Made by a program: the position numbers and the translations under genes. The notes below the pieces were generated by a model. That model was not told where the DNA came from and ran no database searches. It worked only from the letters and a program-made list of their open reading frames with translations. Below are positions 42,050-60,900 of a stretch of DNA of 64,000 nucleotides, piece by piece (position 1 is the stretch's first letter; each line of letters starts with the position of its first letter). This stretch comes from Dryobates pubescens (taxonomy: Eukaryota; Chordata; Aves; Piciformes; Picidae): positions 16,889,402 through 16,953,401 of the forward strand of contig NC_071621.1 in NCBI RefSeq assembly GCF_014839835.1, given 5' to 3'.

Positions 42050-42440
42050 GGAGGAAAAGGCTGTGGAGAAGTTGTGAGGAGCAGCTGAGGGAGCTGGGGG
42101 GGTTGAGGCTGCAGCAGAGGAGGCTGAGGGGAGACCTTGTGGCTCTCTGCAGCTCCCTGAGAGCAGCTTGCAGCCAGCTGGGGCTCAAGGGCTGCTCCTG
42201 AGGGCTGGGCCAAGAGGAGATGGCCTCAGGTTGTGGCAGGGGAGGTTGAGCCTGGCCCTGAGGAGCAATTGGTGCCCCTTGAGGGGAGCCCAGGCCTGTG
42301 GCAGGCTGCCCAGGGCAGTGGTGGAGTCCCCATGGCTGGAAGGGCTGGGAAGCTGTGGAGCTGAGGGCCTTGGGGTGGTGGTGCTGGGGCCATGCTTGGA
42401 CCCCATCACCTTCAAGGTCTTCTCCAACCCAAACCATTCC
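42050..42440 (+). mobile_element. CR1 LINE 3' UTR, sense, nearly full tail
   Basis: Near-identical to 25680-25940 and 31170-31500. Here it extends through the true 3' end: TTGGACCCCATCACCTTCAA and TCCAACCCAAACCATTCCAT. Confidence 0.88.
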
Positions 42441-42754
42441 ATGACTCTGCAAAGCCAAGCCTTTGCTGCTGGTGGGGACCATGCTGAACCCCCCAGGAGC
42501 TGTTGGGATCAGCCTGAAGCCCCCCAGGAAAGAGCTTTTTTGGGGTCTCCTCCACGTGTGACCTTGGATCTCCTCCTCAACCCCTCCTGAAGCTCAGAGC
42601 TCAGGTTGGAGGTAGACCTTGCATCTTCTCCCTCAACCCCTCCTGGAACTCAGGCTGGAAGTAGACTTCAGGTCTCCTTCCTCAGCCCCTCCTGAGGCTG
42701 AGAGCACAGCAGGCTGAAGCCCTTGCACATCCTCCTTCCTCCCCCAACCAAACC

Positions 42755-43185
42755 TAGAATCACAGAATCAGCCAGCTTGGAAAAGACCTCAGAGATCATC
42801 AAGTCCAACCTATTACCCAGTACCTAACACCTCCTGACAGCTAAACCATGGCTCCAAGTGCCACATCCAAGCCTTTTTTCAACACCTCCAGGGACAGGGA
42901 GTCCACCACCTCCCTGGGCAGCTCATTCCCATGGCAAATTGCTCCTTCTGCACCTTGAGCCTAAACTTCCCCTGGTGCAGCTTGAGACTGTGTCCTCTTG
43001 TTCTGCCATTGCTTGCCTGGGAGAAGAGACCAACCCCCACCTGGCTGCAGCCTCCTTTCAGGTAGTTGTAGAGAGCAATAAGGTCTCCCCTGAGCCTCCT
43101 CTTCTCCAGGCTGTTAAACACCCCCAGCTCCCTCAGCCTCTCCTCACAGGGCTTGTGCTCAAGACCCCTCCCCAGCCTCACCACC
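42755..43185 (-). mobile_element. CR1 LINE 3' end, antisense, older well-preserved type
   Basis: Starts AGAATCACAGAATCAGCCAG and includes GATCATCAAGTCCAACCTAT, CAAGTGCCACATCCAAGCC and GGTAGTTGTAGAGAGCAATA. This is the classical avian CR1 3' region, different in sequence from the young copies around it. It lies about 150 bases past the RPS11 poly(A) signal. 42440-42755 shows no gene. Confidence 0.92.
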
Positions 43186-43331
43186 AAATGAAGAACAGTT
43201 TGGCACCCCCAGGCTGAAGCCACCACCCCCTCCTCCCCCACCGCCACCTCCCTGCACCACCGGTGGCTGCCAGGCAACAGAGAACCCCAAAACCAACTCC
43301 TCAGAGACCTTCAGTTTGGGTTTGAGTTTGG

Positions 43332-43337
43332 TTTATT
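43332..43337 (-). terminator. RPS11: RPS11 poly(A) signal
   Basis: AATAAA on the minus strand, about 50 bases after the RPS11 stop codon, as expected for the short 3' UTR of a ribosomal protein gene. Confidence 0.9.
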
Positions 43338-43387
43338 CACCCCAGGGAGCTCCTCCAGGGACTTGGAGGGGGGGGAAAAAAAACCCC

Positions 43388-50386
<6,999 letters not shown>

Positions 50387-50401
50387 CTTGGAGCGCGCGC
50401 C

Positions 50402-50410
50402 GGAAAGGGG
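50402..50410 (-). promoter_or_regulatory. RPS11: Probable 5' terminal oligopyrimidine (TOP) start of RPS11
   Basis: On the minus strand CCCCTTTCC lies 15-25 bases upstream of the RPS11 ATG. Ribosomal protein mRNAs normally begin in such a tract, which puts their translation under mTOR/LARP1 control. The exact start base is inferred. Confidence 0.6.
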
Positions 50411-50435
50411 CCGCCCGGCCGCGTGCGGCGCCGCT

Positions 50436-50620
50436 TATGGAGGCGGGGCGGAAGTGACGTCACGACGGCGAGGCCTTAGCGCGGGGGGAGAGGCCTGAAC
50501 GAGCCCAACCCGACCTAAAGCGCTCAAGGCGGCGGGGCGGAAGTGACGTCACGACGGCGAGGCCTTAGCGCGGGGGGAGCGGTCTGAACGAGCCCAAACC
50601 ACCCCAAAGCGCTGTCGTCG
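50436..50620 (-). promoter_or_regulatory. RPS11: RPS11 promoter with a tandemly duplicated CRE block
   Basis: A CpG-rich block of 89 bases occurs twice in tandem. Each copy has GGGGCGGAAGTGACGTCACG, holding an ETS-like GGAAGTG and a perfect cAMP-response element TGACGTCA (50455-50462 and 50544-50551). The next segment, GACGGCGAGGCCTTAGCGCG, is also identical in both. Confidence 0.85.
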
Positions 50621-50764
50621 ATTCAAAACAGGGCCCCAGGCTGGCCCAGTTTGTCCCAGTTAATGCCAAAGCCAGGGCCCAGATGCAGCCAGTTTGCCTT
50701 GGTTGCCCCAAAAAGCAGGACCCAGATGGCCCCAGTCTGCCCCAGTTACCCCAAAACCTCCCCA

Positions 50765-51500
50765 TTACAGAACCCAAGCCAAGTGTGGAGATGACTTAAT
50801 GGTGTGGAGAGGGCTCCAAGACATGGGGAGGTGGCCCCAAGGTGTGGAGATTGACCCCAAGCTATGGGGAAGTCCCTAAGCTGTGGAGATGACCCCAAGG
50901 TGTAGAGGTGACCCCAAGCCATGGGGAGGTCCCCAAGGGGTGGAGGTGAACCCAAGCCAAGTGTGGAGATGACTTAATGGTGTGGAGAGGGCTCCAAGCC
51001 ATGGGGAGGTGGCCCCAAGGCGTGGAGATTGACCCCAAGCTATGGGGAAGCCCCTAAGCTGTGGAGATGACCCCAAGATGTAGAGGTGACCCCAAGCCAT
51101 GGGGAGGTCCCCAAGGGGTGGAGGTGAACCCAAGCCAAGTGTGGAGATGACTTCATGGTGTGGAGAGGGCTCCAAGCCATGGGGAGGTGGCCCCAAGGCG
51201 TGGAGATTGACCCCAAGCTATGGGGAAGCCCCTAAGCTGTGGAGATGACCCCAAGATGTAGAGGTGACCCCAAGCCATGGGGAGGTCCCCAAGGGGTGGA
51301 GGTGAACCCAAGCCAAGCGTGGAGATGACTCCATGGTGTGGAGAGGGCTCCAAGCCATGGGGAGGTGGCCCCAAGATGGGGAGATGACCCCAAGCTATGG
51401 GGAAGTCCCTAAGCTGTGGAGATGACCCCAAGGTGTAGAGGTGACCCCAAGCCATGGGGAGGCTCCCAAGGGGTGGAGGTAACCCCAAGGTGGACCCCAA
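50765..51500. repeat. 178-bp higher-order repeat between FHIP1B and RPS11
   Basis: Four copies of 178 bases (AACCCAAGCCAAG... at about 50771, 50949, 51127 and 51305). Each is made of ~29-base subunits such as CCCCAAGCCATGGGGAGGT and GTGGAGATGACCCCAAG. It fills the space between the FHIP1B poly(A) site and the RPS11 promoter. Confidence 0.94.
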
Positions 51501-51555
51501 AGATCAGGCACAAGCCCTCCTATGAAACCTCGGGTGATGCCTCTTGACCAAAGCA

Positions 51556-51561
51556 TTTATT
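51556..51561 (-). terminator. FHIP1B: FHIP1B poly(A) signal
   Basis: AATAAA on the minus strand, about 400 bases after the FHIP1B stop codon. The 3' UTR between (51562-51963) is C/G-rich with homopolymer runs. Confidence 0.8.
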
Positions 51562-51963
51562 CCCAAAGGGTTTTTTACAGACCAGGGACCACTGGTGGCC
51601 CCTCCTCCTCTTCATCCTCCTCTTCATTCTCCTCCTCCTCATCTCCATCCTCATGCAGGCCTCCCCGCGAGATCCACCTCACCAAGAGCCCCCTCCCCTT
51701 GCATGAGGTGGTGGTGGTGGGGAAACTGGGGGGAGGGGGGCAAAAAAACAAAGGGGGGGAGGGAGGGGCAGAACCAGCCCACCCCCCCCACCCCCTTAAC
51801 CCCCACCCCCTCCCCCCACCCCCCTCTTTAAGGATACCCCCTCCCCCCACCCCCTCCCAAGGTCCTGCCTGGGTCATTCCCCGAGCTACAGCTCCCCCAA
51901 TAAATTAAAAAGGTCCCAAGGCGAGGGGGGGAGGGGAGGGATGATTTCGATGGGGGGTGGGGG

Positions 51964-54900
51964 TCACTCCTCGGGGGGGGTCTCGGTGAGGAAGGGGGAG
52001 GCCACGGCGTGGGCCTGGGCGATGGCCGCCAGCTCCTTGAGGAACTCGCTGAAGATGACGGCGCAGTAGACTGCGTTCTTCACCCGGGGGGCGGCCCCGG
52101 GCCCCTCCCCCGGGCCCCCCCCGGCCTCCTCGGGGTTCCCCCCGGGGGTGCCCGCGGGGGGGGTGGCCGTGGGGGAGGGGCTGGCAGCCCCCCGGGCGTG
52201 CTGCAGGGCCAGCTGGGCGGCCTGGCGGGCGCGGGTGGGGCTGTGAGCGTGGCGCAGCAGCAGCTCCCCCAGGGAGGGCTTCCGGCTGCGGCCTGCGGGG
52301 GAGCCGGCGGGGAGGTTATGTCACGACAGGGGAAGGGGTTATATCGCGATAGAGAAAGGGACTGTGTCATGACAGGAGGGTTATGTCGCGATAGGGGAAG
52401 GGGTTGTGTCATGGTGGGATGGGATTATGTCATGATAGGGGAAGGGGTCGTGTCATGACAGGAGGGTTATGTCGCGATAGGGGAAGGGGTTGTGTCATGG
52501 TGGGAGGGCTATGTCGTGATAGGGGAAGGGGTCGTGTCATGACAGGAAGGTTATGTCGCGATAGGGGAAGGGGTTGTGTCATGACAGGAGGGTTATGTCG
52601 CGATAGGGGAAGGGGTTGTGTCATGGTGGGATGGGATTATGTCATGATAGGGGAAGGGGTTGTGTCATGACAGGAGGGTTATGTCACGATAGGGGAAGGG
52701 GTTGTGTCATGATGGGATGGGATTATGTCGCGATAGGGGAAGGGGTTGTGTCATGACAGGAGGGTTATGTCACGATAGGGGAAGGGGTTGTGTCATGATG
52801 GGATGGGGTTATGTCGTGGTAGGGGAAGGGGCTGTGTCAAGAGGGGAGGGTAATATCATGATAGGGGAAGGGGTTGTGTCATAATGGGAGATTTATGTCA
52901 TGATAGGGGAAGGGGTTGTGTTGGCATAGGGGGCTTATGTCGCAGTGTGGGGGTTATGTCACGATGGGGACTTATGTTGTGATAGGGGAAGGGGTTATGT
53001 CGCAATGTGGGGCTCATGTCGCAAGAGGGGGGTTTTGATGGGGGCGTTATGGCATGCTAGGGGGGCTAATGTCATGATGTGGGGCGTTGTGTCGTGACAG
53101 GGGTCATGTCCTGATGGGGGTTATGTGATGGGGCCTTATGTCACGACAGGCGGGGTTGTGTTGGGAGGTTATTCCACCCCCTCCCCGCCCCCAGCCCATC
53201 AACTCCTCCCTCCCAGCCCTCCTGTTTCCCCCCAATCCTCTTTCTTCTTTCCAACCCCCCAAACGCCTCCTTCCCAGCCCCCCTGTACCTCCCAATCCTC
53301 TTTCCAACCCCCCAGCCCCCCAACTCCTTTCTCCAACCCCCCCAGCTCCCCTTAAACCTCCCTCCCCCAAGCCCCCTAAGCCCCTCCTCACCAGGGGTCT
53401 CCCTCCTCAGGCTGCCTCCCCCGCTGGGGCCTTCTCCCCCCTCCAGCCTGCCCCTGGCCACCAGGAAGCGTCTGGCTCTGAGGAGCAGCCCCGGGAAGTC
53501 CTCCTGGGTGGCTGCAAAGGTCTCCAGCTTGGCCTTCACTGAGCCCAGCACCTGGGAGGGGACAGAGGAGATGTGGGGATGGGACTCACCAAGAGGTGGG
53601 GGTCAGAGGGTGAAGGCCTTGGGGTGGGTGAAGGTCTCAGAGTGAAGGTTCTGGGGTGGGTGAAGGTTCTGGGGTGGGTGAAGGCCTTGGGGTGGGTGAA
53701 GGTCTCAGGGTGAAGGTCCTGGGGTGGGTGAAGGCCTTGGGGTGGGTGAAGGTCTCAGGGTGAAGGTTCTGGGGTGGGTGAAGGTTCTGGGGTGGGTGAA
53801 GGTCTCAGGTTGAGTGATGATGGTCCCGGGATGGATGTTGGTGGATCCAAGGGCAGATTGTGGTGACCCCAGCGTGGATGTTGGTGGCCCCAGGCTGGGT
53901 TGTGGTGGCCCCAGGTTGGGTTGTGGTGGCAGGATGGGTGTCCTGGGTTGGGTGATGGTTCTGGGCTGGGTTGTGGTGACCCCAGGGTGGATGTTGGTGG
54001 GGGTTACCTGGAGCAGGGACTTGATGCTGGGCTGGAAGACCATGTTGGTGTTGAGGAGGAAGGAGCGGAGCAGGGGCTGTGGGTAGGAGGCCAGCTGGGC
54101 CACCAGGCCAGTGAGCAGGCAGTTGACATAGAGCGAGTTGTGGGGCATGTTCTCCAGCTTGCCGAACAGCACCGACACGAAGGGGCCTGCAGGGGGCGCT
54201 GTGTGACCAACAGCACCCAGCCCTGCCCACCACGGCCCCACCCAGCCCAACCTCAACCCCATGATTCCAAATCAACCCCATGGTCCCACCTCAACCCAAT
54301 GGTCCCACTTCGACCCCATGGTCTCACCTTGAACCCATGATTCCATCTCAACCCAATGGTCCCACCTCAACCCCATGGTCCCACCTTGACCCCATGATTC
54401 CAAATCAACCCAATGGTCCCACCTCAACCCCACGGTCCCACCTCGACCCAATGGTGCAACCTCAACCCCATGGTCCCACCTCAACCCCATGGTCCCACCT
54501 TGACCCCATGATTCCAAATGAACCCAATGGTCCCACCTCAACCCCACGGTCCTACCTCAACCCCACGGTCCCACCTCGACCCCATGGTCCCACCTTGACC
54601 CCATGATTCCAAATGAACCCAATGGTCCCACCTCAACCCCACGGTCCCACCTCGACCCCATGAGGTCCCACCTCAACCCCATGGTCCCACCTTGACCCCA
54701 TGATTCCAAATCAACCCAATGGTCCCACCTCAACCCCACGGTCCCACCTCAACCCCATGGTCCCACCTCGATCCAATGGTGCAACCTCAACCCCATAGTT
54801 CTACCTCAGCCCCATGCTCCCCTCCCCACCCTGTGCTCCCACCTCCGCCCCTCCCCCCTCTCCCACCTGTGAAGGGCTGGCTGGGTGGTGTCCCCACCGG

Positions 54901-57900
54901 CCTGGGGGGGCTGCCCAGCAGCTGTGCCAGGGGCTCTGGCGGCCTGGGCGGTGCCCTCCCCAGCGCCTCCCCCTCGGGAGCGGCGGCGAAGCTGGCGAAG
55001 GCCTCCTCCTCCTCCCGGGACAGGTGGGGGTGGTGCTCAGGGAGCTCCCGGAGGGGGGCTACTGGGACTCCCTCCTCACCAGCGGCACCACCAGGACCAC
55101 CGGCACCGTTCTTCATCTCGGCCTCGATCTCCTTCAGCTCCTGGGTGAAGGCCTCGATGGTGACCCCGGTGCCGTTGGCCTCCGCCGGGGCCTGGGCCAA
55201 CATCTCCTCCAGCAAGCACTCCACCGAGGGCAGAGCCTCCCACTTGGCTTTGCCTTCGCCTCCAGGGGTCCCATTCTGGGCCGGGACCCCCACCCCTCCT
55301 TCCCCTTCCCCTTCCTGCCCCCTCTGAGGGCACCTCCGAACCTTCTTCACCGCCACATCCTCCTGAGGCCAAGCCCCGGAGGAGGAGGAAGAAGAGGAGG
55401 AAGAAGAGGAGGAAGAGGAGGAGGAAGAAGAAGAGGAGGAAGAAGAGGTGGAGGTCACCACCCCGTTGGCCACCACCTCTTGAGGCTCCACTTTGCCTTC
55501 CCCCCTCGGGGGGCTCCCTTGGCCGGAGCTTTCCTCGGGCAAGCCTCGTTTCTTAGTCCTGGGGGTCTGGGGGCCTGGGTTAGGGGGGTCCAGAGGGTTG
55601 CCAGGGGTGGCACCCAGAGGGTTGGCACCAAAGTGGGCGCCGGGGGTGGGCTCCTCCCCGTCGTAGGGGGCGGACCAGACGCGGCAGGCCCAGGCGCAGC
55701 GCTCCACGCTCCGGCGAGCGTCCCGCAGGTACTCCAGGTAGTTCCCTTCCAGTTCCCAAGGGTTTTCCTCCCAGTGCCCACCGGGGTGGTGCCAAGGGCT
55801 GCCCCCAGGGGTGCCAGGGGACCTTGGGGACGCGGCGGTGGCGGCGGCCTCGGGGGCCTGGCGGCTGAAGAAGGAGAGGCGAGAGGGGGTGGAAGGTTTG
55901 GCAGCTGCTGGAGGCACTGAGGAGGAGGAGGAGGTGGAGGAGGAAGAGGAGGTGGTGGTGGTGCTGGAGGAGGAAGGGTCCAACGTGGGGCTGCTGGCAC
56001 CTAGTGGGGAGGGAGGGGGAGGTGGCATCAGAGCAGGCATTCCCTGAGGCACCTCCGTGGTGCCACCTGGCATCACCCTGGTGACCCCCACCCAGTGCCA
56101 TACCTTGGCATCAAGCCACCTGGCATCATCACAGTGACCCCCACCCAGTGCCATACCTTGGCATCAAGCCACCTGGCATCATCACAGTGACCCCCACCCA
56201 GTGCCATACCCTGGCATCAAGCCACCTGGCATCATCACAGTGACCCCCACCCAGTGCCATACCCTGGCATCAAGCCACCTGGTATCATCACAGTGACCCC
56301 CACCCAGTGCCCACCCCATAAACCTTGGTGCCCTCCCCTGGCCATTTGACATCACCCTGGTGACTCACTTAGTGCCATACCCTGGCACCAGACCAAGTGG
56401 CATCACCACAGTGCCCACCCTAGTAACCCCCCAAGTGCCCTATCCTGGCACCAGACCATGGTGCCCACCCCAGTAACCCCCAAGGTCCCTACCCTAACCA
56501 CCTGGCACCAACCTGGTGACCCCCTGAGTGCCATACCCTGGCACCACACCACAATGCCCACCCCAGTAACCTCCCAGTGCCCTCCCCTGGCCACTTGGCA
56601 CCACCCTGGTGACCCCCTGAGTGCCCTACTTTGGCACCACACCATAGTGCCCACCCCAGTGCCACCTGGCATCACCCTGATGACCACCTCAAGCCAGGTG
56701 GCACCACCATGCCCTCCCACCATGCTCCAGTGCCAGCTCCCCACCCCTCCCCCCGGCCTTGCCCGATGCCCTACCCTTGTGCCAGGCTGCCAGGCGGTCC
56801 TGGCACTCCGGGGGGTGCCCTGAGAGGTGCCCAGGAGGGTGGCAGCAGCGGGGGGTGAGGGAGAGGAACTTGGCAGCTGCCCTCCCGTAGATGTCCAGGT
56901 CCCGCACGGCTCGGCGCTGGCTCAGCATCAGGTGGCTGCAGGGCAGCAGGTACCTGGGCACAAAGAGGGCACTGGGCACACTGGCAGGGCACTGGCACAT
57001 AGGTAGGGGGCACAGGGATACAGGTAGGGGGCACTGGCACAGAGGCAGGGCACTGGGCACACTGGCAGGGAACTGGCACACAGGAGGGCACTGGCACAAG
57101 GGAAGGGCACAGGGATACAGGCAGGGCACTGGCACGCAGGCAGGGGGCACTGGCACGCAGGCAGGGGGCACTGGCACGCAGGAAGGAGGCACAGGCAGGG
57201 GGGCAGGGGGCAGGGTGGCACTACCTGAGCACCAGCTGCAGCATGACGTCCTCGCAGTTGAGGCTGAGCAGGGTCCTGAAGAGCCCCAGGGACACCATAC
57301 AGAGCTGGGGGCACAGCTGGCATGTTAGGGGGCACCCACCAGACACACCATGGGTGGTTGAGAAGGGGCACCGTGGGGTGGCTGAGGGGCAACCTGGGGT
57401 GGTTGAGGGGCACCATGGGGTGGTCGAAGGGCACCCTGGGGCACCCTGGGTGGTTGAGGGGCACCATGACTCCATGGGTGGTTGAGGGGCAACCTGGGGT
57501 GGTCGAAGGGCACCCTGGGGCACCCTGGGTGGTTGAGGGGCACCATGACTCCATGGGTGGTTGAGGGGCACCATGGGGTGGTCGAAGGGCACCCTGGGGC
57601 ACCCTGGGTGGTTGAGGGGCACCATGACTCCATGGGTGGTTGAGGGGCACCATGGGGTGGTCGAAGGGCACCCTGGGGCACCCTGGGTGGTTGAGGGGCA
57701 CCATGACTCCATGGGTGGTTGAGGGGCAACCTGGGGTGGTTGAGGGGCACTGTGGGTAGGCAAGGGACACCATAAGTGGCTGAGAGGCACCTTGGGTGGG
57801 TGAGGGGCACCATGGGGGCACCATCTAGACATTGAGGAGCACCATGGGTCGGCATAGGGCACCTTGGGTGGGCAAGAGGCACCATGGGTGGCTGAGGGGC

Positions 57901-60900
57901 ACCCTGGGGTGGCTGAGAAGCACCAGGGGCGGGCAAGGCGTACCATGGGGTGGCCGAGGAGCACCTTGGGGTGCCTGAGAACACTGTGGGTGGGCAAAGG
58001 GCACCGTGGGTGGATGAGGGGCACCATGGGTGGGTGATGGAAACCTTTGGTGAGTGAGTGGCACCATGGGACACCACCTAGAGGCTGAGGGGCACCACGG
58101 GGGCACCATCTAGAGGTTGAAGGGCACCATCTAGACATTGAGGGGTAGTGTGGGTGGGCAAGGGGCAGCTTGGGTGGGCAAGGGGCAGTGTGGATGGCCG
58201 AAGGGCAGCATGGGTGGCCGAGGGGCAGCGTGGGTGGGCAAGGGGCACCTTGGGGCAGCTGAGGGGCAGTGTGGGTGGCCAAGGGGCACCTTGGGGCAGC
58301 TGAGGGGCAGTGTGGGTGGCCGAGGGGCACCTTGGGGCAGCTGAGGGGCAGCGTGGGTGGGCAAGGGGCAGCGTGGGGCGGCTGAACGGCAGTGTGGGTG
58401 GGCAAGGGGCAGCGTGGGTGGCTGAACGGCAGCGTGGGTGGCCGAGGGGCACCTTGGGGCAGCTGAGGGGCAGTGTGGGTGGCCGAGGGGCACCTTGGGG
58501 CAGCTGAGGGGCAGTGTGGGTGGGCAAGGGGCAGCGTGGGTGGCCGAGGGGCACCTTGGGGCAGCTGAGGGGCAGCGTGGGTGGCTGAACGGCAGTGTGG
58601 GTGGCCGAGGGGCACCTTGGGGCAGCTGAACGGCAGCGTGGGTGGCCAAAGGGCAGCGTGGGCGGCCGAGGGGCACCTAGGGGCAGCTGAGGGGCAGTGT
58701 GGGTGGGCAAGGGGCACCTTGGGGCAGCTGAGGGGCAGCGTGGGTGGGCAAGGGGCAGCGTGGGTGGCCGAAGGGCAGCGTGGGCGGCCGAGGGGCACCT
58801 TGGGGCAGCTGAGGGGCAGTGTGGGTGGGCAAGGGGCAGCGTGGGGCAGCTGAGGGGCAGTGTGGGTGGGCAAGGGGCAGCGTGGGTGGCTGAACGGCAG
58901 CGTGGGTGGCCGAGGGGCACCTTGGGGCAGCTGAGGGGCAGCGTGGGTGGGCAAGGGGCAGCGTGGGTGGCTGAACGGCAGCGTGGGTGGCCGAAGGGCA
59001 GCGTGGGCGGCCGAGGGGCACCCTGGGGCGGCCGAGGGGCACGGTGGGCGGCAGGGGGACGGGTGCTGACCCGGGAGGAGCTGCCGATGCGAGTGACCAG
59101 GGTGTCGAGGATGGTGGCTCCGTCGTGGCGGTGCAGCAGCAGGAAGCGCAGGAAGGTCTTGAGCAGGGCCGGCTCCGAGACGCTGCGCAGGAACAGCTCC
59201 AGGTAGGCTGTGCTGGCCACCAGCTCCTCCAGGGACGTCTGCAGGGGGCAGGGCACACACCCCAGGGGATGGCGCGGCCCCAGCGGGGCCACCAGAGCCA
59301 CGTGCCCCCGGGCAGAGACGGCTCCTCCCCGCCAGACTGCACGGAGAGCTGGCTCCTCCCCACCAGAGCCAACCCTGCCGCAGCTCCAGCTCTTCATCAG
59401 CTCCAACCCTCCATCATCTCCCACTCTCCATCATCTACTCTCCACCACCACCATCTCCACCACCTCCTTCCCTCCATCATCTCCACCCCCTCCCTCCCTC
59501 CACCTCCATCATCTCCACCACCTCCTTCCCTCCATCACCTCCTTCCCTCCATCATCTCCACCACGTCCTTCCCTCCATCACCTCCTTCCCTCCATCATCT
59601 CCACCACGTCCTTCCCTCCACCTCCATAATCTCCACCACGTCCTTCCCTCCACCTCCATCATCTCCACCACCTCCTTCCCTCCATCACCTCCTTCCCTCC
59701 ATCATCTCCACCACCTCCTTCCCTCCACCTCCATCATCTCCACCACCTCCTTCCCTCCACCACCTCCACCTCCATTCCTCCACCACCTCCATCATCTCCA
59801 CCACCTCCATCCCTCCACCTCCACCATCTCCAGCCCCTGCCCCTCTCACCTTGTGCAGGGCAGGTCCCATGACAGGCACCAGGAAGCCATTGTGGACGTA
59901 ATCCACCAGCTGCTTCTGCACCAGCGGGTGGGCAACCTGCAGAGGACCATTCCTGCAGCTCAGCACCCTCCACCTTCTCCACCATCTCCATCATCTCCAG
60001 GCCCTCTACCATCTCCAACCCTCCACCTCCTCCACCATCTCCAACTCCTCCTTCTCCACCATCTCCAACTCTCCCCTCCATCATCTCCAAGCCCTCCATG
60101 CTCTCCAACCCTCCACATTCTCTACTATCTCCATCACCTCCAGGCCCTTCATGATCTCTAACCCTCCTCCTTCTCCACCATCCCCAACCCTCCACCTCCT
60201 CCATCACCTCCACGCCCTCCATTATCTCCAACCCTCCTCCTTCTTCACCATCTCCAAACCTCCATCTCCTCCATCATCTCCAAACCCTCCATGACTTCCA
60301 ACCCTCCCTCTTCTCCACCATCTTCAAGCCCTCCACCACCTCCCCGCCTCCACTGCCTCCCAGCTCCAGGCCTGAGGTGGTTGTTGGTGCTGGTGGTCCT
60401 CACCTGGATGACAGCATTGCAGAAGTCCAGGGAGTTCATGAAGAGGACCAAGGAGGAGACCCCCAACCAGTCCTCGCGCCGCAGGCAGTGCCAATCGTCC
60501 CCCCGGGCCTCCAGCTTGCGTGGCAGTGAGGAGTAGAGGGCACTGAGCCCCGTGGCCAGCACCTGCCAGGGTGAGCAACCAAGCCATGGACCTTCTCCAG
60601 CCAGGGACCTCCTCCAACCACCAAAGCCACCCCCCCAGAGCTGCTCAGGCAGCAGCCACCAAAGCAGGTGGGGGCCAGAGGCAGGAGAACGAAGCTGGGG
60701 GAGATGCCTGGAGGCCTAGCAGCTGCCTGGGCAGGTCCTCCACTTCCAAGCCCTCCACCAGCTCCAAGCCTCCAGCACCTCCAAGTTCACCATGATCTAC
60801 AACTCTCCATCATCTCCCTCACCTCCAAGCCGTCCATGATGTCCAGCCCTCTACCATCTCCACTACCTCCAACCCTTCTCCTTCTCCACCACCACTTCCA

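Noticed and set aside
57221-59424. A 679-codon minus-strand frame joining FHIP1B exons 5 and 6 through intron 5
   Set aside because: The conserved FHIP1B sequence has clean splice sites at 59071 and 57304. The intervening part is pure minisatellite.
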